Shown here one piece after another: positions 36,901-48,492 of a stretch of DNA of 64,000 nt. Position 1 is the first letter of the stretch, and each line of letters starts with the position of its first letter. The notes under the pieces were generated by a model, which saw nothing but the letters and a program-made list of their open reading frames with translations, was not told the DNA's origin and searched no databases. Source of the stretch: Quillaja saponaria (taxonomy: Eukaryota > Streptophyta > Magnoliopsida > Fabales > Quillajaceae); contig CM055607.1 of NCBI GenBank assembly GCA_029379385.1, positions 14,508,001 to 14,572,000 on the forward strand. The letters are read 5' to 3'. A program made the translations under genes and the position numbers.

Positions 36901-38264
36901 TTTTTTTCTTTTACTTAGGAGGACTTCCTGTCCTCCCCTGTACTTCATTCTCTCCTAATAAATTTTCTTTTTCTGTCAAAAAAGAAGATATTTAGTTTTA
37001 GTTTTGGAGGGTTAGGGTGGGTGTGTTTGGGACAGTTTAATCAGTATCCTGTGTAGTTGTGTGTTTGAATCTTTGGTTAAACATTGAGAATTTGGAAAAG
37101 TAATGAACTAAATTCATGCAGCAAAAGATGGATCTCACTATTGTCACTGCCATATGCTCATGAGTTTAGTTACTCCTCTTGGAAAATGCTATTTGTACTG
37201 TCTTTCATTCTTTCAAATAAAAATAGAAATTGACTAAATGCAGTCAGTTGTCACGCTACATATTATCACACTTCACCACCAATAGCATTTGGTGCACCCC
37301 AAATGCTCTTCTAGTAACTCTAGAGGGGTAATAGCATAGTTGTTTATTAGAAGATTTTTACTTTTACTTTCTAAAACTCCCAGTACAGCTACCATTTAGT
37401 CTAAATATTATCTTTTTCAGATTTGTAGGAGTTAATTTGTTTGAGCTGAGTTTAGAAGAAACATTTGTTTTCTTTTATCTTCTAAATGCAGGAGTGCCAC
37501 AGCAGACACCAAATTATTTTGTCCAACAGTGGCAGTCGGATAGGCCAGGTTCTGGTCCAAGTATACCAGATCAAGAGCATCGGGAAATGCATGCAGCTGG
37601 CCTGCCCATTCCGCCATCTCTTGCAGCCCAGCAGTTTCTTCCAAATTCAGCCCCTCCCGGTGCTTTTGCCGGGTCCATGCCCATACCATCTTCAGCCCTA
37701 CCTGCAAATCAACCCCCTGCTGCACATTTATTGCCAGGTCCACCGTCTAGCACTGGTGAAAAATTGCCTCCATATCCATTGTTCCCACCTGGTCTTATTC
37801 CTGGAATGGTCAGAAAGATGCAGATTGGCAGCGGGGTGCCATACTCTCCCCTGAGCCCTTTGGACATCCCAACTGTGATACCTCCATCTAGTGTGTCTAC
37901 CTCAGAAATACTTCAAAGAGTGTCAAAATTCTTTAGGGAAATCGGTGAGGTCAATCCTTCGGAGGGCCCTATGAAATCTGATTCAAAAGATGAAGATGAT
38001 GAATATGAGAGAGAGACTCCTGTAAGGAAGGGAGGTGCTTGCATCCCTCCACCTGCAAACTTGCAGGTAGACCCAGAGACGGGAACCTTTGCTGATGGAA
38101 GTGTAGATCGGAAACCTGGATCAAGTAGCTCTGGAAGGCTGGGACTTGGTGCCACAGCTGATCCTAATGAGGTGAGTCAGTATGATGATGTATACACTTC
38201 ATACCGGAAGCAAAGAAGCACCAATTACCACTCATCAATGAGTGCAAGAGCAGCAGCTAGGTAA
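33989..38264 (+). CDS. CHERP-like splicing protein (SURP and CID domains)
   Basis: Coding exons 33989-35016, 36075-36343 and 37492-38264; phases close to 689 residues. A leader exon (about 32480-32832) and an intron to 33926 precede the ATG. A P/Q/H-rich stretch (about 15-120) is followed by a SURP module at about 124-176 ([20 protein letters not shown] ... YHYKIW). A CID (RPR) domain runs from about 274 to 430, with the [18 protein letters not shown] block joined across intron 1. A Pro-rich region and an acidic patch lead to the C-terminus [16 protein letters not shown] plus SARAAAR. In animals CHERP is a U2-snRNP-associated splicing factor, and CID domains bind the RNA polymerase II tail. 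The start at 33989 is chosen because upstream codons belong to the leader. An upstream in-frame region open from 33830 crosses a likely acceptor at 33926 and is not coding. Confidence 0.9.
36540..36985 (+). mobile_element. LINE 3' end in CHERP-like intron 2
   Basis: Decayed frame with a zinc-finger-like end (FLHCPL) and the GGGATAAGATTGTTTTCCTT block. A hairpin GGAGGAC-TTCCT-GTCCTCC follows at 36918-36936, then an A-rich tail near 36980. The copy at 50.9-51.1 kb shares these blocks in the same order. Confidence 0.7.
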
Positions 38265-39464
38265 TTTCCATCAGAGTGAGTTTAGTATGATTGGAAGCTC
38301 GAAATCGTAGGATTTCAGACTAGTTTTCTTCTTCTTTTATCGATCTTCCTGTATATTGGATTTGTCATGCACGAACCATCCAATTTGCTGTATCATCTGG
38401 ATTTTTAACATGGAAAAAATAAAATCAAAGCGTGTACTGACAGTTGGTGTGAGTTCTTCTAAGCCTGACATGTAGTTGATAAATATTCAAATGACAAATT
38501 TGAAGAAGGAATTGGATTTTGGAAGGTAATGATATATTCCCTGTGAATTTACTTCTCTGAAGTTGCCCAAGACTGTTCTTCAACAAGTTATAGTTTACCA
38601 TTTCAATGTGATGCTCCAGCATAATAATTCTCATCTTGATTTAAGAGAACGAATTTTATTAGAAGACAAAAAAACACAATAGAGAAACAGGAATATGGAG
38701 CTTCTTCATGGTCGGTAAAACGAGAACGAAAAATAACTGTACCTATAATAATTTTTCGCTCCTGGAAAATTACTGTTTGTTCTAAATATAGATCAAACAA
38801 CACGTGTTATTCCTTTTTACCAAAAAATAAAAAAAATCATGTTTTTCCTCACATTGTATCTTATTAAAATCAATAAAAATGATATACTTCGAAAAAGTTT
38901 GAATTTGAGACTTCTAAAATAGGAGGTCCTAGCATTAAAATGGAGACAGATTTATCTTATGTTCTTTAATACATTAGTAGAAACTACAAAGATATTAGTG
39001 AGGGGTTAATTCCTTTCAAGAAGTAGTATTAGTTTTACCTAACAAAGAGTAAACAAGTTGAGTTCATGTATGAATTTTGTTATTAGTGTTTAAATATGCT
39101 AAAATTTGAGCTTCATTTATGCTTGCATGAGATTCTCAAATGAAAACTCGTCAAGTGCTTATCAGTAAAAATTAAGTTCGAACTTACTTATTAATGAGTC
39201 GTGTGTTATATAAAAATAATTCATACGTGAGTTATTTTTAAGTTTAATTGATTATCACTTAGTATAATTATATTTTAAAAAATAAATTTAAATTCTTACA
39301 ATATATTTTTATATATAAATAAATGTATTGAAAAATAGAATTTAAAAAGTTTGAGTCGGATTAGTTTCCCAAACAAATAAGATAGAGGTGGAACTCCCAA
39401 CATAGAAATATGAATTGAACTCTGGGAGAGGAAGCAGAGTGAAAATAGCTCCGAAGAAATATGA
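38265..39464. other. CHERP-like 3' end and AT-rich spacer
   Basis: The first 150-400 bases are probably the 3' untranslated region of the CHERP-like gene. The rest is AT-rich spacer in which I see no gene. Confidence 0.5.
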
Positions 39465-39476
39465 TGGGCCTGGGCT
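39465..39476 (+). promoter_or_regulatory. Two adjacent Site II elements upstream of eIF3c
   Basis: TGGGCC directly followed by TGGGCT, about 190 bases before the ATG. TGGGCY motifs bind TCP factors and are common in promoters of plant ribosomal and translation genes, which fits eIF3c. Confidence 0.6.
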
Positions 39477-39662
39477 CTATAATGTTTTACGGTCCGTTTA
39501 AATATAAACTTATAAGCCTGTACAGAACAGAGCCGTTTTAGTTTCAGTCGATCAGTGCCCTAATTCGTTATTCCTTTTCACATCGTCTTCTCCAATCGAT
39601 TAGGCTCTGTTGTACTTTTCAGATTCCTCAATTGATTTGCTCTGTGGAATATTTCTTCAGTA

Positions 39663-42600
39663 ATGGCGTCGCGATTCTGGACCCAGGTCTTTAACATATA
39701 TTTGATTACGTTATTGAAATCGGTTATTTTCCTTTTCACTGAAAGTTTTTTTTTTTTTTTGTCGTGTTTTTCAGGGTGGTAGTGATTCTGAGGAGGAGGA
39801 GGAGGAGAACTTCTCCGATGAAGAAATTGACAATGTTGGAGGTGGTGAATCTGCTAACCAAACTTCTGGAAGCAGATATTTACAGGTTAATGCTAGTGAC
39901 AGTGATGACTTTGATGGCCAGAAGCGGGTTGTCAGGTCAGCAAAAGACAAGCGTTTTGAGGAAATGTCTGCTACCGTTGATCAAATGAAGAATGCTATGA
40001 AGATTAATGACTGGGTGAGCTTGCAAGAGAGCTTTGATAAGATTAACAAACAATTAGAGAAGGTCATGCGTGTTACTGAGTCTGAAAAGGCGCCCACCCT
40101 TTACATTAAGGCTCTTGTGATGTTGGAGGATTTTTTGGGTCAGGCTTTGTCAAATAAGGATGCTAAGAAGAAGATGAGTAGTAGCAATGCTAAAGCCTTC
40201 AATTCTATGAAGCAAAAACTGAAGAAGAATAATAAGCAGTATGAGGATATGATTAATAAGTACAGGGAGAATCCTGTGAGTGAGGAGGACAAAGATGATG
40301 AGGGGTCAGAAGAGGAGGATGAATCAAATTCAGAAATTGAGGAGGACCCAGAAGATTTAGGCAAATTGGGTTCTGAAGATGATTTATCAGAGTCTGAAAA
40401 GCCAGATGATTCAAATGATGGTCAATGGAGTTATCAGTTGAGCAAGAAAGACAAGCTTATGGATAAGCAATTTATGAAGGATCCTAGGGAGATATCTTGG
40501 GATATAGTGAATAAAAAGTTCAAAGAGGTTGTGGCTGCCAGGGGTAAGAAGGGAACTGGAAGGTTTGAACAGGTTGAACAGCTTACATTCTTGACTAAGG
40601 TAGCCAAGACTCCTGCACAGAAGCTTGAGATTCTTTTCAGTGTTGTTTCTGCTCAGTTTGATGTTAATCCAGGTCTCAGTGGGCATATGCCTATAAGCGT
40701 GTGGAAAAAATGTGTACAAAATATGCTGCTAATTCTAGATATTCTTGAGCAACATGCCAACATTATGGTGGATGATTCAGTGGAGCCTGACGAGAATGAA
40801 ACACAAAAGGGACCTGACTATGAAGGGAAAATACGGGTTTGGGGCAACTTGGTGGCCTTCCTTGAGAAAATAGATACAGAATTTTTCAAGAGCTTGCAAT
40901 GCATTGATCCACATACTCGTGAGTATGTTGAAAGACTGAGGGATGAACCCACATTTTTGGTTCTTGCTCAAAATGTTCAGAATTATCTTCTACGGGTTCG
41001 AGACTTTAAAGCTGCTGCTAAGGTTTCCCTGAGGCGTGTTGAACTCATCTACTACAAACCACAAGATGTTTATGATGCCATGAGAAAGTTGGTTGAGCAG
41101 ACTGAAGATGGAGATAGCCTGGAGTCTAAAGGTGTAGAGGAAACTAGAGGGTCCATCTGCATTTGTTGTTACTCCTGAGATTGTTCCCCGGAAGCCTACC
41201 TTTGATGAGTACAGCAGGACCTTTATGGATAAATTGGTGTCCCTCATATACGAGTATGGAGATGAGCGGACTAAAGCTCGTGGGATGCTTTGTGATATAT
41301 ATCACCATGCTCTTCTGGATGAATTTTCAACCTCCCGCGACTTGCTTCTTATGAGTCACTTGCAGGATAGTGTTCAACATATGGACATTTCAACACAGAT
41401 TCTTTTTAACAGGGCCATGTCACAGCTTGGTCTTTGCGCATTTCGGGTTGGACTGATTGCTGAAGCACATGGCTGCCTCTCTGAACTGTATTCTGGTGGA
41501 AGGGTAAAGGAGCTGCTTGCTCAAGGTGTCTCACAGAGTCGGTATCATGAGAAGACTCCAGAACAGGTACTGATCTTTTGGGAAGGGTTGGGTGGATGGT
41601 GTTGTTCCTTCCATGTGTATTTTTCCTCTCATTAACAACTGATCCTATTTTTGTTTAGTTTTTTCATTCATATACATAAGTTGCAGTCTGCTTGAAGGTT
41701 TCCATAATCAACAGCTATTCAGAATTTTTAAGTGGAAAAGTTTTGAGTTCTTCTCAATGAATGTTCAAATGTTTGAAAGAGTTTGTATGTCTAGAAAAAG
41801 AGACAGATGAGTGGAATATTAGACAGCCATCCTGTATGTTCATGCTTTCTATCTGCAAATATGTTAAGACATGGGAATCTACAGGCTTTAGTTGGACGAA
41901 TCAATGAAGTTTTTGATGATTCTAACTTATTTAACAGTATTTTCTTGTGTTATACTATACATTAGGTTTAAGTAATATTATTCGATTTTATTGTAGTGCT
42001 TCTAATATTATAGCTCTTTTTCAATTAGTTTAAACTCATTTCATTCTTATTGTGTTAGAGCAGATTTCTATTTCATTTCATTACAATATATATATATATC
42101 ATGAAGGCATTGCTACAGAAGTTAGTTTGGATTTTCAGTTACATTGAGACATGTAATGTCTGGCATAAGTATGATGAAAAATAAGGGTTTGGAACATTTG
42201 ATGTGCCAATGGAGGAAGGTTGTGCGTGCAAGTAGTGCAAATTGCATGTGTGGTTTAGCAAGTTTTGAGCAACAAATTTTGCTTCCAGACACCTCTTCTT
42301 TGGTTTGTGCCTTTGTGGATCCTGGTTTGTTAAACAAATTGTGTGTTGGAATAAGTTGATGCACATTTCTGGTGATAAATATACTATCATTATATGTTCA
42401 CTGAAAAAATTGAGGAAGACCTACCACTAAACGAGGAATTAAAAATAATAGCGACATGTGAAGTAAGGCAAATGACAGGGACATGCTGATCTGTCCATCC
42501 TCTATATGTAAATCTGTAGAATGCAGTTTCTATGTTCAAATTGGAAGTTCCTAACATAGAAGAGGTTTCTTGATGTTTTCTAGGTCTTTCAACATGTTTC

Positions 42601-43964
42601 AACCAATAAGCATTAACTAAAAGAAAATGGATAAATCAGATATATTAGAGCTTGATATGACAGCTATATTCAAGTTTATTTTTATAATTTGATGAATTTT
42701 AAGTGGTCCAGTGGTCGACTCTCCTGGAAGGCTTACACAGGGTTTTTCCCCTTCCTCCTCCTAATTAAAATAATAGTAATAATGATAATAATCATATATT
42801 CATGAATTTTATTTTACAAGCCATTTTCCCTTGTTGGTGAGTAAGGATTAGTAAGTCCTTTTTAAAATATAACTTATTGTTGTGCAATACTGTTATGTGG
42901 TTCGCTTCTTGCAGCTCTTTTTGTATTATGATTTATCCATGAGGAGACTTGACAGCAAACAATCCAACCCTTCTTGCAGGAAAGGCTGGAAAGGAGACGT
43001 CAGAATGCCATACCATATGCACATCAATCTTGAGCTCTTGGAGGCTGTTCATCTCATATGTGCCATGCTGCTAGAAGTCCCCAACATGGCAACCAACATC
43101 CATGACACAAAGCGCAAAGTCATCAGTAAGACTTTTCGGCGTTTCCTTGAAGTCAGTGAAAAGCAAACATTCACAGGTCCCCCCCGAAAATGTAAGGGAT
43201 CATGTGATGGCTGCTACCAGGTCCCTCAGGCAAAGGAGACTTCGAGAAGACTTTTGATGTCATCAAATCCCTTGATGTCTGGAAATTTGTCCGAAATCAG
43301 GATAATGTCCTCGAGATGGTGAAGGATAAAATCAGAGAGGAGGCATTAAGGACCTACCTTTGTACCTTCTCGTCATCCTATGATTCTCTGAGTCTGGACC
43401 AGCTCTCTAAAATGTTTGATATATCTGTTGCCCATTCCCACCCGCATTGTTAGCAGGATGATGATCAACGAGGAGCTCTATGCTAGTTGGGACCAGCCAG
43501 CTGGCTGCATTGTTTTCCAAGAACTTCAGCACTCTAGGTCACAGGTGTTGGCATTCCAGCTGACAGAGAAGCTATCCATATTGACTGAGAGTAATGAAAG
43601 GGCAATAGAGGCAAGGATAGGTGGTGGTGGATTGGATTTACCTGTGAGGCGGAGAGATAGCCAGGACTATGCTGCTGCTGGAACAGCTACTTCGGGTGGC
43701 AGGTGGCAAGACAACTTGTCTTTCACTCAGTCAAGGCAAGGTGGTGGTACTGGACGTGCGGGATATAGTCAAGCGGCAGGAGGCGGGCATTCAAGGTACA
43801 GGAGTGGACGAGGAACAGGTGCAGGTTATCAGAGTGCCAGATCTCAAGATGCTGCATATGGAGGGTCTGGGAGGACCACTTACCAGGGCGTTTCAGCTGC
43901 TAGAGGATCTCAGATGGACATATCTACTAGAATGGTTAGTCTCAACAAGGGCATTCGCACTTGA
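39663..43964 (+). CDS. EIF3C: Eukaryotic translation initiation factor 3 subunit C, with frame breaks
   Basis: Exons 39663-39686, 39775-41566 and 42980-43964. Starts [17 protein letters not shown] and is acidic and Ser-rich, as in plant eIF3c; this subunit is a scaffold of eIF3 on the 40S ribosome. The N-terminal core ([20 protein letters not shown]) and the PCI-type C-terminal region ([33 protein letters not shown]) are clear; the tail is Gly/Arg-rich. Five single-base insertions break the frame: near 41152, 43004, 43179-43185 (seven C where six are expected), 43232-43234 and 43439-43443. Removing one base at each makes exon 2 and exon 3 multiples of three and gives about 931 residues, close to family length. 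As given, translation stops near 41178. Either a recent pseudogene or base-calling errors; errors are favoured because nothing else has decayed. Confidence 0.88.
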
Positions 43965-44843
43965 GAGAGTTCTACAGAAGACTGCTAAAAGATTCAATTT
44001 AAATAAGCTTATGCCTTTTCAGATTATATTGTCCTTCCACTCGGACAATTTGAATGATGCACTGTTTATTTTTGTATTTTTCTTTCCTGTTATACATTTA
44101 ATCAAGATTGCAATCTCAATTTTTTGGATTATGACCTGTTTTGCTATCAAAGCAAAAGTATTTTTTCACTGTTTTTTTAAAGTATTTTCTGCTCTAGGGA
44201 TTGAAGAATCGCGTAAGGTCTAGCATCTTAGAAGTTTGCAAGAAGTATTCTTTCACTGTTTTTTGGAGTATTTTCTGCTCTAGTAATTAAGAATCATGTA
44301 CGGTCTAGCATATGAGAAGTTTGCGGCTGTGCCATTCCCTTCTAAAGTTTATGATAATCTTCGAACTAGGGCATTTCAGTTTGTGAAATTTGTTAGGTCC
44401 CGCCCAAATAAAAGTTTCCAATTTGCTGCACTGTCAAGTCAATGCATTGTAGCATATCGCATGCAATATGTAACTGGCTTCTTCTCCCCGAGTCAACAAT
44501 CAACATCATGACCAAACCATTATTGTTCAACCTGAGTCCAGATGATCCAGGGATATCAAGTTGTAGATATTTTACTGACAGTATGAAGAAAAAAAACCAA
44601 CTGCAAAATAGTCCAATGCTGAAAAGAACCAGTGTCCGACAATTGAAAGTTATAACAAAGAGGGGCACAAGAAAAGTAACCAATAAAAAAAATGAAATCC
44701 TTTAAAATCGTAAGAGCTATGAGAAAAAATTATGTCATAAAGTAGTTCAAAAAAGGAAAACTTGTATGCTTCACTGGTTAATTGCAAGATGAAAGCTTCT
44801 TCAATATGTGAAGATTCTATAAATGAGTATTTTCAGTCTGTAT
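43965..44843. other. Convergent 3' ends of eIF3c and the zinc-finger gene
   Basis: Holds the 3' flank of eIF3c. An imperfect direct repeat is present here: TTCACTGTTTTT...AGTATTTTCTGCTCTAG occurs near 44165 and again near 44252. No separate gene seen. Confidence 0.5.
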
Positions 44844-46667
44844 TTAGTCATCAGCTTTATCTGATGAAGTTGGTACATTTGAAGTCTCTGTACTGTCCTC
44901 CCTTTCCTTCTTCTCCAAGTTACTCTCAGAAGCATCATTATTCTCTGTACTGTCCTGACCATCCTTCTTCTCCCAGTTACTCTCAGAAGCATCCTTATTC
45001 TCTGTACTGTCCTCACCATCCTCTTCATTTTACTTTCAGAACCCTCCTTATTCTTGCCACTGACGTCAAATGGGCCTAGCTTTTTCTCAAGATCTTTAAT
45101 AATGGAGGTTAATGATCTTGCATCCTGAGCTTCCGCTAGCTGGCTGGATGATGACGCCTAACATACGAAAATGAAAAGCTTTAATATGTTAAATATATTG
45201 AAAATTGGTATCTCTATCTTGTCAAAGGGGCAAGTGACAGATTGACAGAAACATTACGAATTAATTGTTTCACATTACGAATTATTTGTTTCAGGGTTCA
45301 ATTCATAATTATCTGAACGAATGATTTCTCTACCATGGTTTTCTTCATATTCTAAAATACTTATTATAAGAAAGTTTCATAACTAACTAAGCTTATAAAC
45401 CCCTCGAACAAACCAGAGAAATATTTCTTGAACTTCTTCCTAAGATAATCTTCCTATATCATTTAGACATATTCTGATGATAACCTTCATTAAAGATTGG
45501 CCCATAGAGACATAAAACAAGAAATATATAAGACTTAAATTTGTGTTTCGAGGAGAAAATGGACAGCATAAAAGACAAGCAGATTTAGCAAAAGCTCAAA
45601 CAGCATGTAAAGTCAACAACCAACCTTTTAATTTCACTACGACATTATCTTATTTTTAAACTGATGGCTACAGGAATGTAAAATATTTCTACCGAATAAC
45701 AAAATATGCAATTTGTAGAGGCTACAGAAACTCCAACACTAACCTTTTCAAGTTGGTCCACTCTTTGTTTTAAATCTTCCTGAGATGCTTCCTTGTGGAT
45801 GCCTTGGAGAATACATAGCAAGTGAGAATGAAGATTATCTGAACAATGTTCAACAGTCTTACATTGTGGTATAGGAGATTGACAACCCACTGCATAGAAG
45901 GGGCAGTTTACAAGCTTCATTGGGCAGACAGTTATACAGTGCCTGTCCATCTCACGTCTCATGATGCAGTCCGAGCATTTCTGTTCACAAGGAATAATCT
46001 TAAAGGGACAAGCTGAATCATGATCCTCAAGGTGGCTTGCACAAAACATGGCATTACATCCTTCATTCGTGCAGGTCATAGATCTAAAGCTGCAGTGGTC
46101 AACGTGCTCAGCAAGCTCTTCAGCAGATTTGAATTTCATGTTGCAATAAAATGAGTTCTTGAAGTCAACATTCTTAAGTAAAGTTTGAGCAATAGGTTCT
46201 CTCTTATCTATCGACCAAAACCCATTCATGTCCATCTCTTGAACAAAATCATCAATCTTGTCTTCCCTCCTTTCACTCAGAATCCATCCTGAAACCCGGC
46301 CAAATAAATTCCTCTTTAAACTTGCAAAGTCATCAACAAAATCAGAAATGATGTCATAAGGATGATCAGATACTTCTGTGTCTGGAACACCTTCTAAGAT
46401 AACAGATTCGGCAACAAAAGTTTCACTTCTCTGCATAATATAGTCTCTCATTTCCTTTCTCAATTCAAAAGCCACTGAAGCAGGATTCCTGAAGATATCA
46501 CCTGTTGTTGCATCAACACAAGCAGTGGCTAATCCTGGGAGAAGCAACTGAGCTATCTTGTGAACTAATTCTGTATCATAAAGATCACAGTGGAACAAGG
46601 GACCTCCCTCTTTCTCATCATTAAGCTTCTCTGGCACAAGTTCTGCATCGGTTGCGGGAAGGTCCAT
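44844..46667 (-). CDS. TRAF-type zinc-finger protein, one frame break near the C-terminus
   Basis: Coding exons 46667-45744 (308 codons) and 45157-44844. The N-terminal half (DTELVHKIAQLLLPGLATAC, WILSERREDKIDD) is followed at about residues 170-290 by a Cys/His-rich region with TRAF-type fingers, such as HVDHCSFRSMTC, HDSACPFKIIPC and HCITVCPMKLVNCPF. The last visible part of exon 1 is a predicted coiled coil (LKQRVDQLEKV). TRAF-type fingers bind proteins; the plant role of this family is not known to me. The acidic tail is read in a shifted frame: one A seems missing in the A run at 45028-45031. With it restored, exon 2 is 315 bases and the protein about 412 residues; as given, the frame runs on to 44801 as an Arg-rich nonsense tail. 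A leader exon (about 47995-47719) and an intron (47718-46680) precede the ATG. Confidence 0.85.
44886..45013 (-). repeat. 57-bp coding tandem repeat in the zinc-finger gene
   Basis: CTCTGTACTGTCCT recurs at 44886, 44943 and 45000 with an exact period of 57 bases. Each unit codes 19 residues of the type DGEDSTENKDASESNWEKK, acidic and Ser-rich. Confidence 0.88.
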
Positions 46668-48021
46668 ACTGGATAGTACCTGATGGAAGTTGCAGACACA
46701 AAATCATTGCCTGAATTGAGAAGATACTGGATTTAAGGAATCTTTAAAAGAGAAACATGATACTCAAGGTAGCAAATGGAGAGGATAAGGTGACAGTTGA
46801 ATGGATGAATTTGGGCTGTTATCAGTGGCCAATTACTAATATTAATATACAGTCAAGATAGATTTCTTTGCTTCAGTTTTGGAATTCTGAAACTGAAGAT
46901 GATTACTAGTGCAATGGTCAACTGAATCATGATGACATGATCCAGAGTTTATCATGATAGTGATTGCAACGATCATTACAACATAAATTACACCTGCAGT
47001 ATCTGCAGGTTGTGAGTCTTGTGCCAATCTTATCACCAGGGATGTAATAGCCATTGCCATCAATTTGATCTTCAAGCTATCTCATTGTCCCTACATTATC
47101 AGGGATTTAGAGCTGCTTCGATCAATGAATTAGCTCCTTTTTATAATAGTATTTAGTTTCTTCTTCATAAGCCATCAATTTTTTTTTAAATTAAGAATGA
47201 AGGAGAAAGAATTCTCTTTCAGATCACATTAGGTATTTCATAAATGAGTTTAATCAACGCGACAGCCTTATTGTATGCTTCCATTTCTTGGAGATCATTG
47301 CCGCAATGAAACTGGAAGTTCAAACATTATTTCCCTGCAATTGGTTCCTATCCTTCTAGAACATTTTGCAAGGACCTGTCTAGTTGTTTAACAACATATT
47401 AGAAACGCTTCGCTCTTTTTCAGTATGGACAACGGGGATGTCACCATAATGTGTATAAAGCAAAATCCCGGGGAGATGGGGGTCTCTACTTCAAATTAAG
47501 ATCAAGTGTTCTGCAATTGAGAGAAAGTATTTGCAAAAATTAAATTTAAACCCAAAGTTATATCTTCTTCATTGTTTCATCTTATTGATAAATTTTCACT
47601 TTGTCAATGGTTCTCAAAGCTAATCTCCAAAACTCACAAATCTTTAGCTCATTTCTCAAATGCATTTAATATTGTCCAAGGAAAATAAAATAAAATTACA
47701 CAAGAGAATGAGAAGTACCTGCAATTTCTGGAGATCAGATACGAGAACTTCAAATTTTCATTTCTTGCCCAAAACTTCAAATGGACCAGCTTTAAAAAAC
47801 CTAAAAAAACCAAATTCAAAATGAAACCTCACAAAGAGTATGAAAATTCAAAAACAGATTGAATTAGTGACAAGTTAAAGGAAGTGCCGCTAGATTTGGC
47901 GCAATTTTCTCATACCTATGAACCACCTGTAGTAGATTGGAGAAAAGCTCCAGGCTTTCGCTAATTTTAGACAGCAAAGCGAAACGAACAAACGAAACAA
48001 TGACCTTCTTCTCTCTTTTTA

Positions 48022-48180
48022 TTTTATAGCCAACTGTTCTAACTGTCCACATAGACTAAATCGTGTTAAATTACTAAAATACCCTTTTCTTCGACCTTAC
48101 GACTTCCGAGCTTTTACGTTAGTGGGCCCGGCGCTTCAACAGAACAATTGTACAACATCCCGATTCTCGCGCTGTGCGAG
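48022..48180. promoter_or_regulatory. Shared promoter between the zinc-finger gene and MED7
   Basis: Minus-strand TATAAAA at 48028-48022 serves the zinc-finger gene (start of transcription near 47995). The MED7 leader seems to begin near 48180. A TGGGCC Site II motif is at 48123-48128 within the roughly 190 bases between the two starts. Confidence 0.55.
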
Positions 48181-48492
48181 ACTCGAGTGTGAAATTTTAT
48201 GTTTGGTTGCTGAGAAAGTGGAGGCAAGTAGGACTAGTTCTGATGCTTTATCGTGCTTCGTGAGAATTAGCTGTTGATTTGAGGGCTACTGAGCTGTAAT
48301 TTCAAATTTACAAGGTCTTCTCCAAATACATCTAAATTTTTTGCTACTTTCAGTTTTTTTTTTTTCTCTAACCCTATTCCTCTGTCTTTTCTTGTGTGTT
48401 CTCTGAAGTCTGAACAGCTAAATTGGGAGTCAGAACTTCATCTGAAAACCCTAGTCACTCTCAGCGAATTAAGGTAAACTGATTAATTTGTA

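Noticed and set aside
44762..45079. Plus-strand frame with Tyr/Ser/Pro repeats
   Set aside because: Antisense shadow of the 57-bp repeat in the zinc-finger gene.
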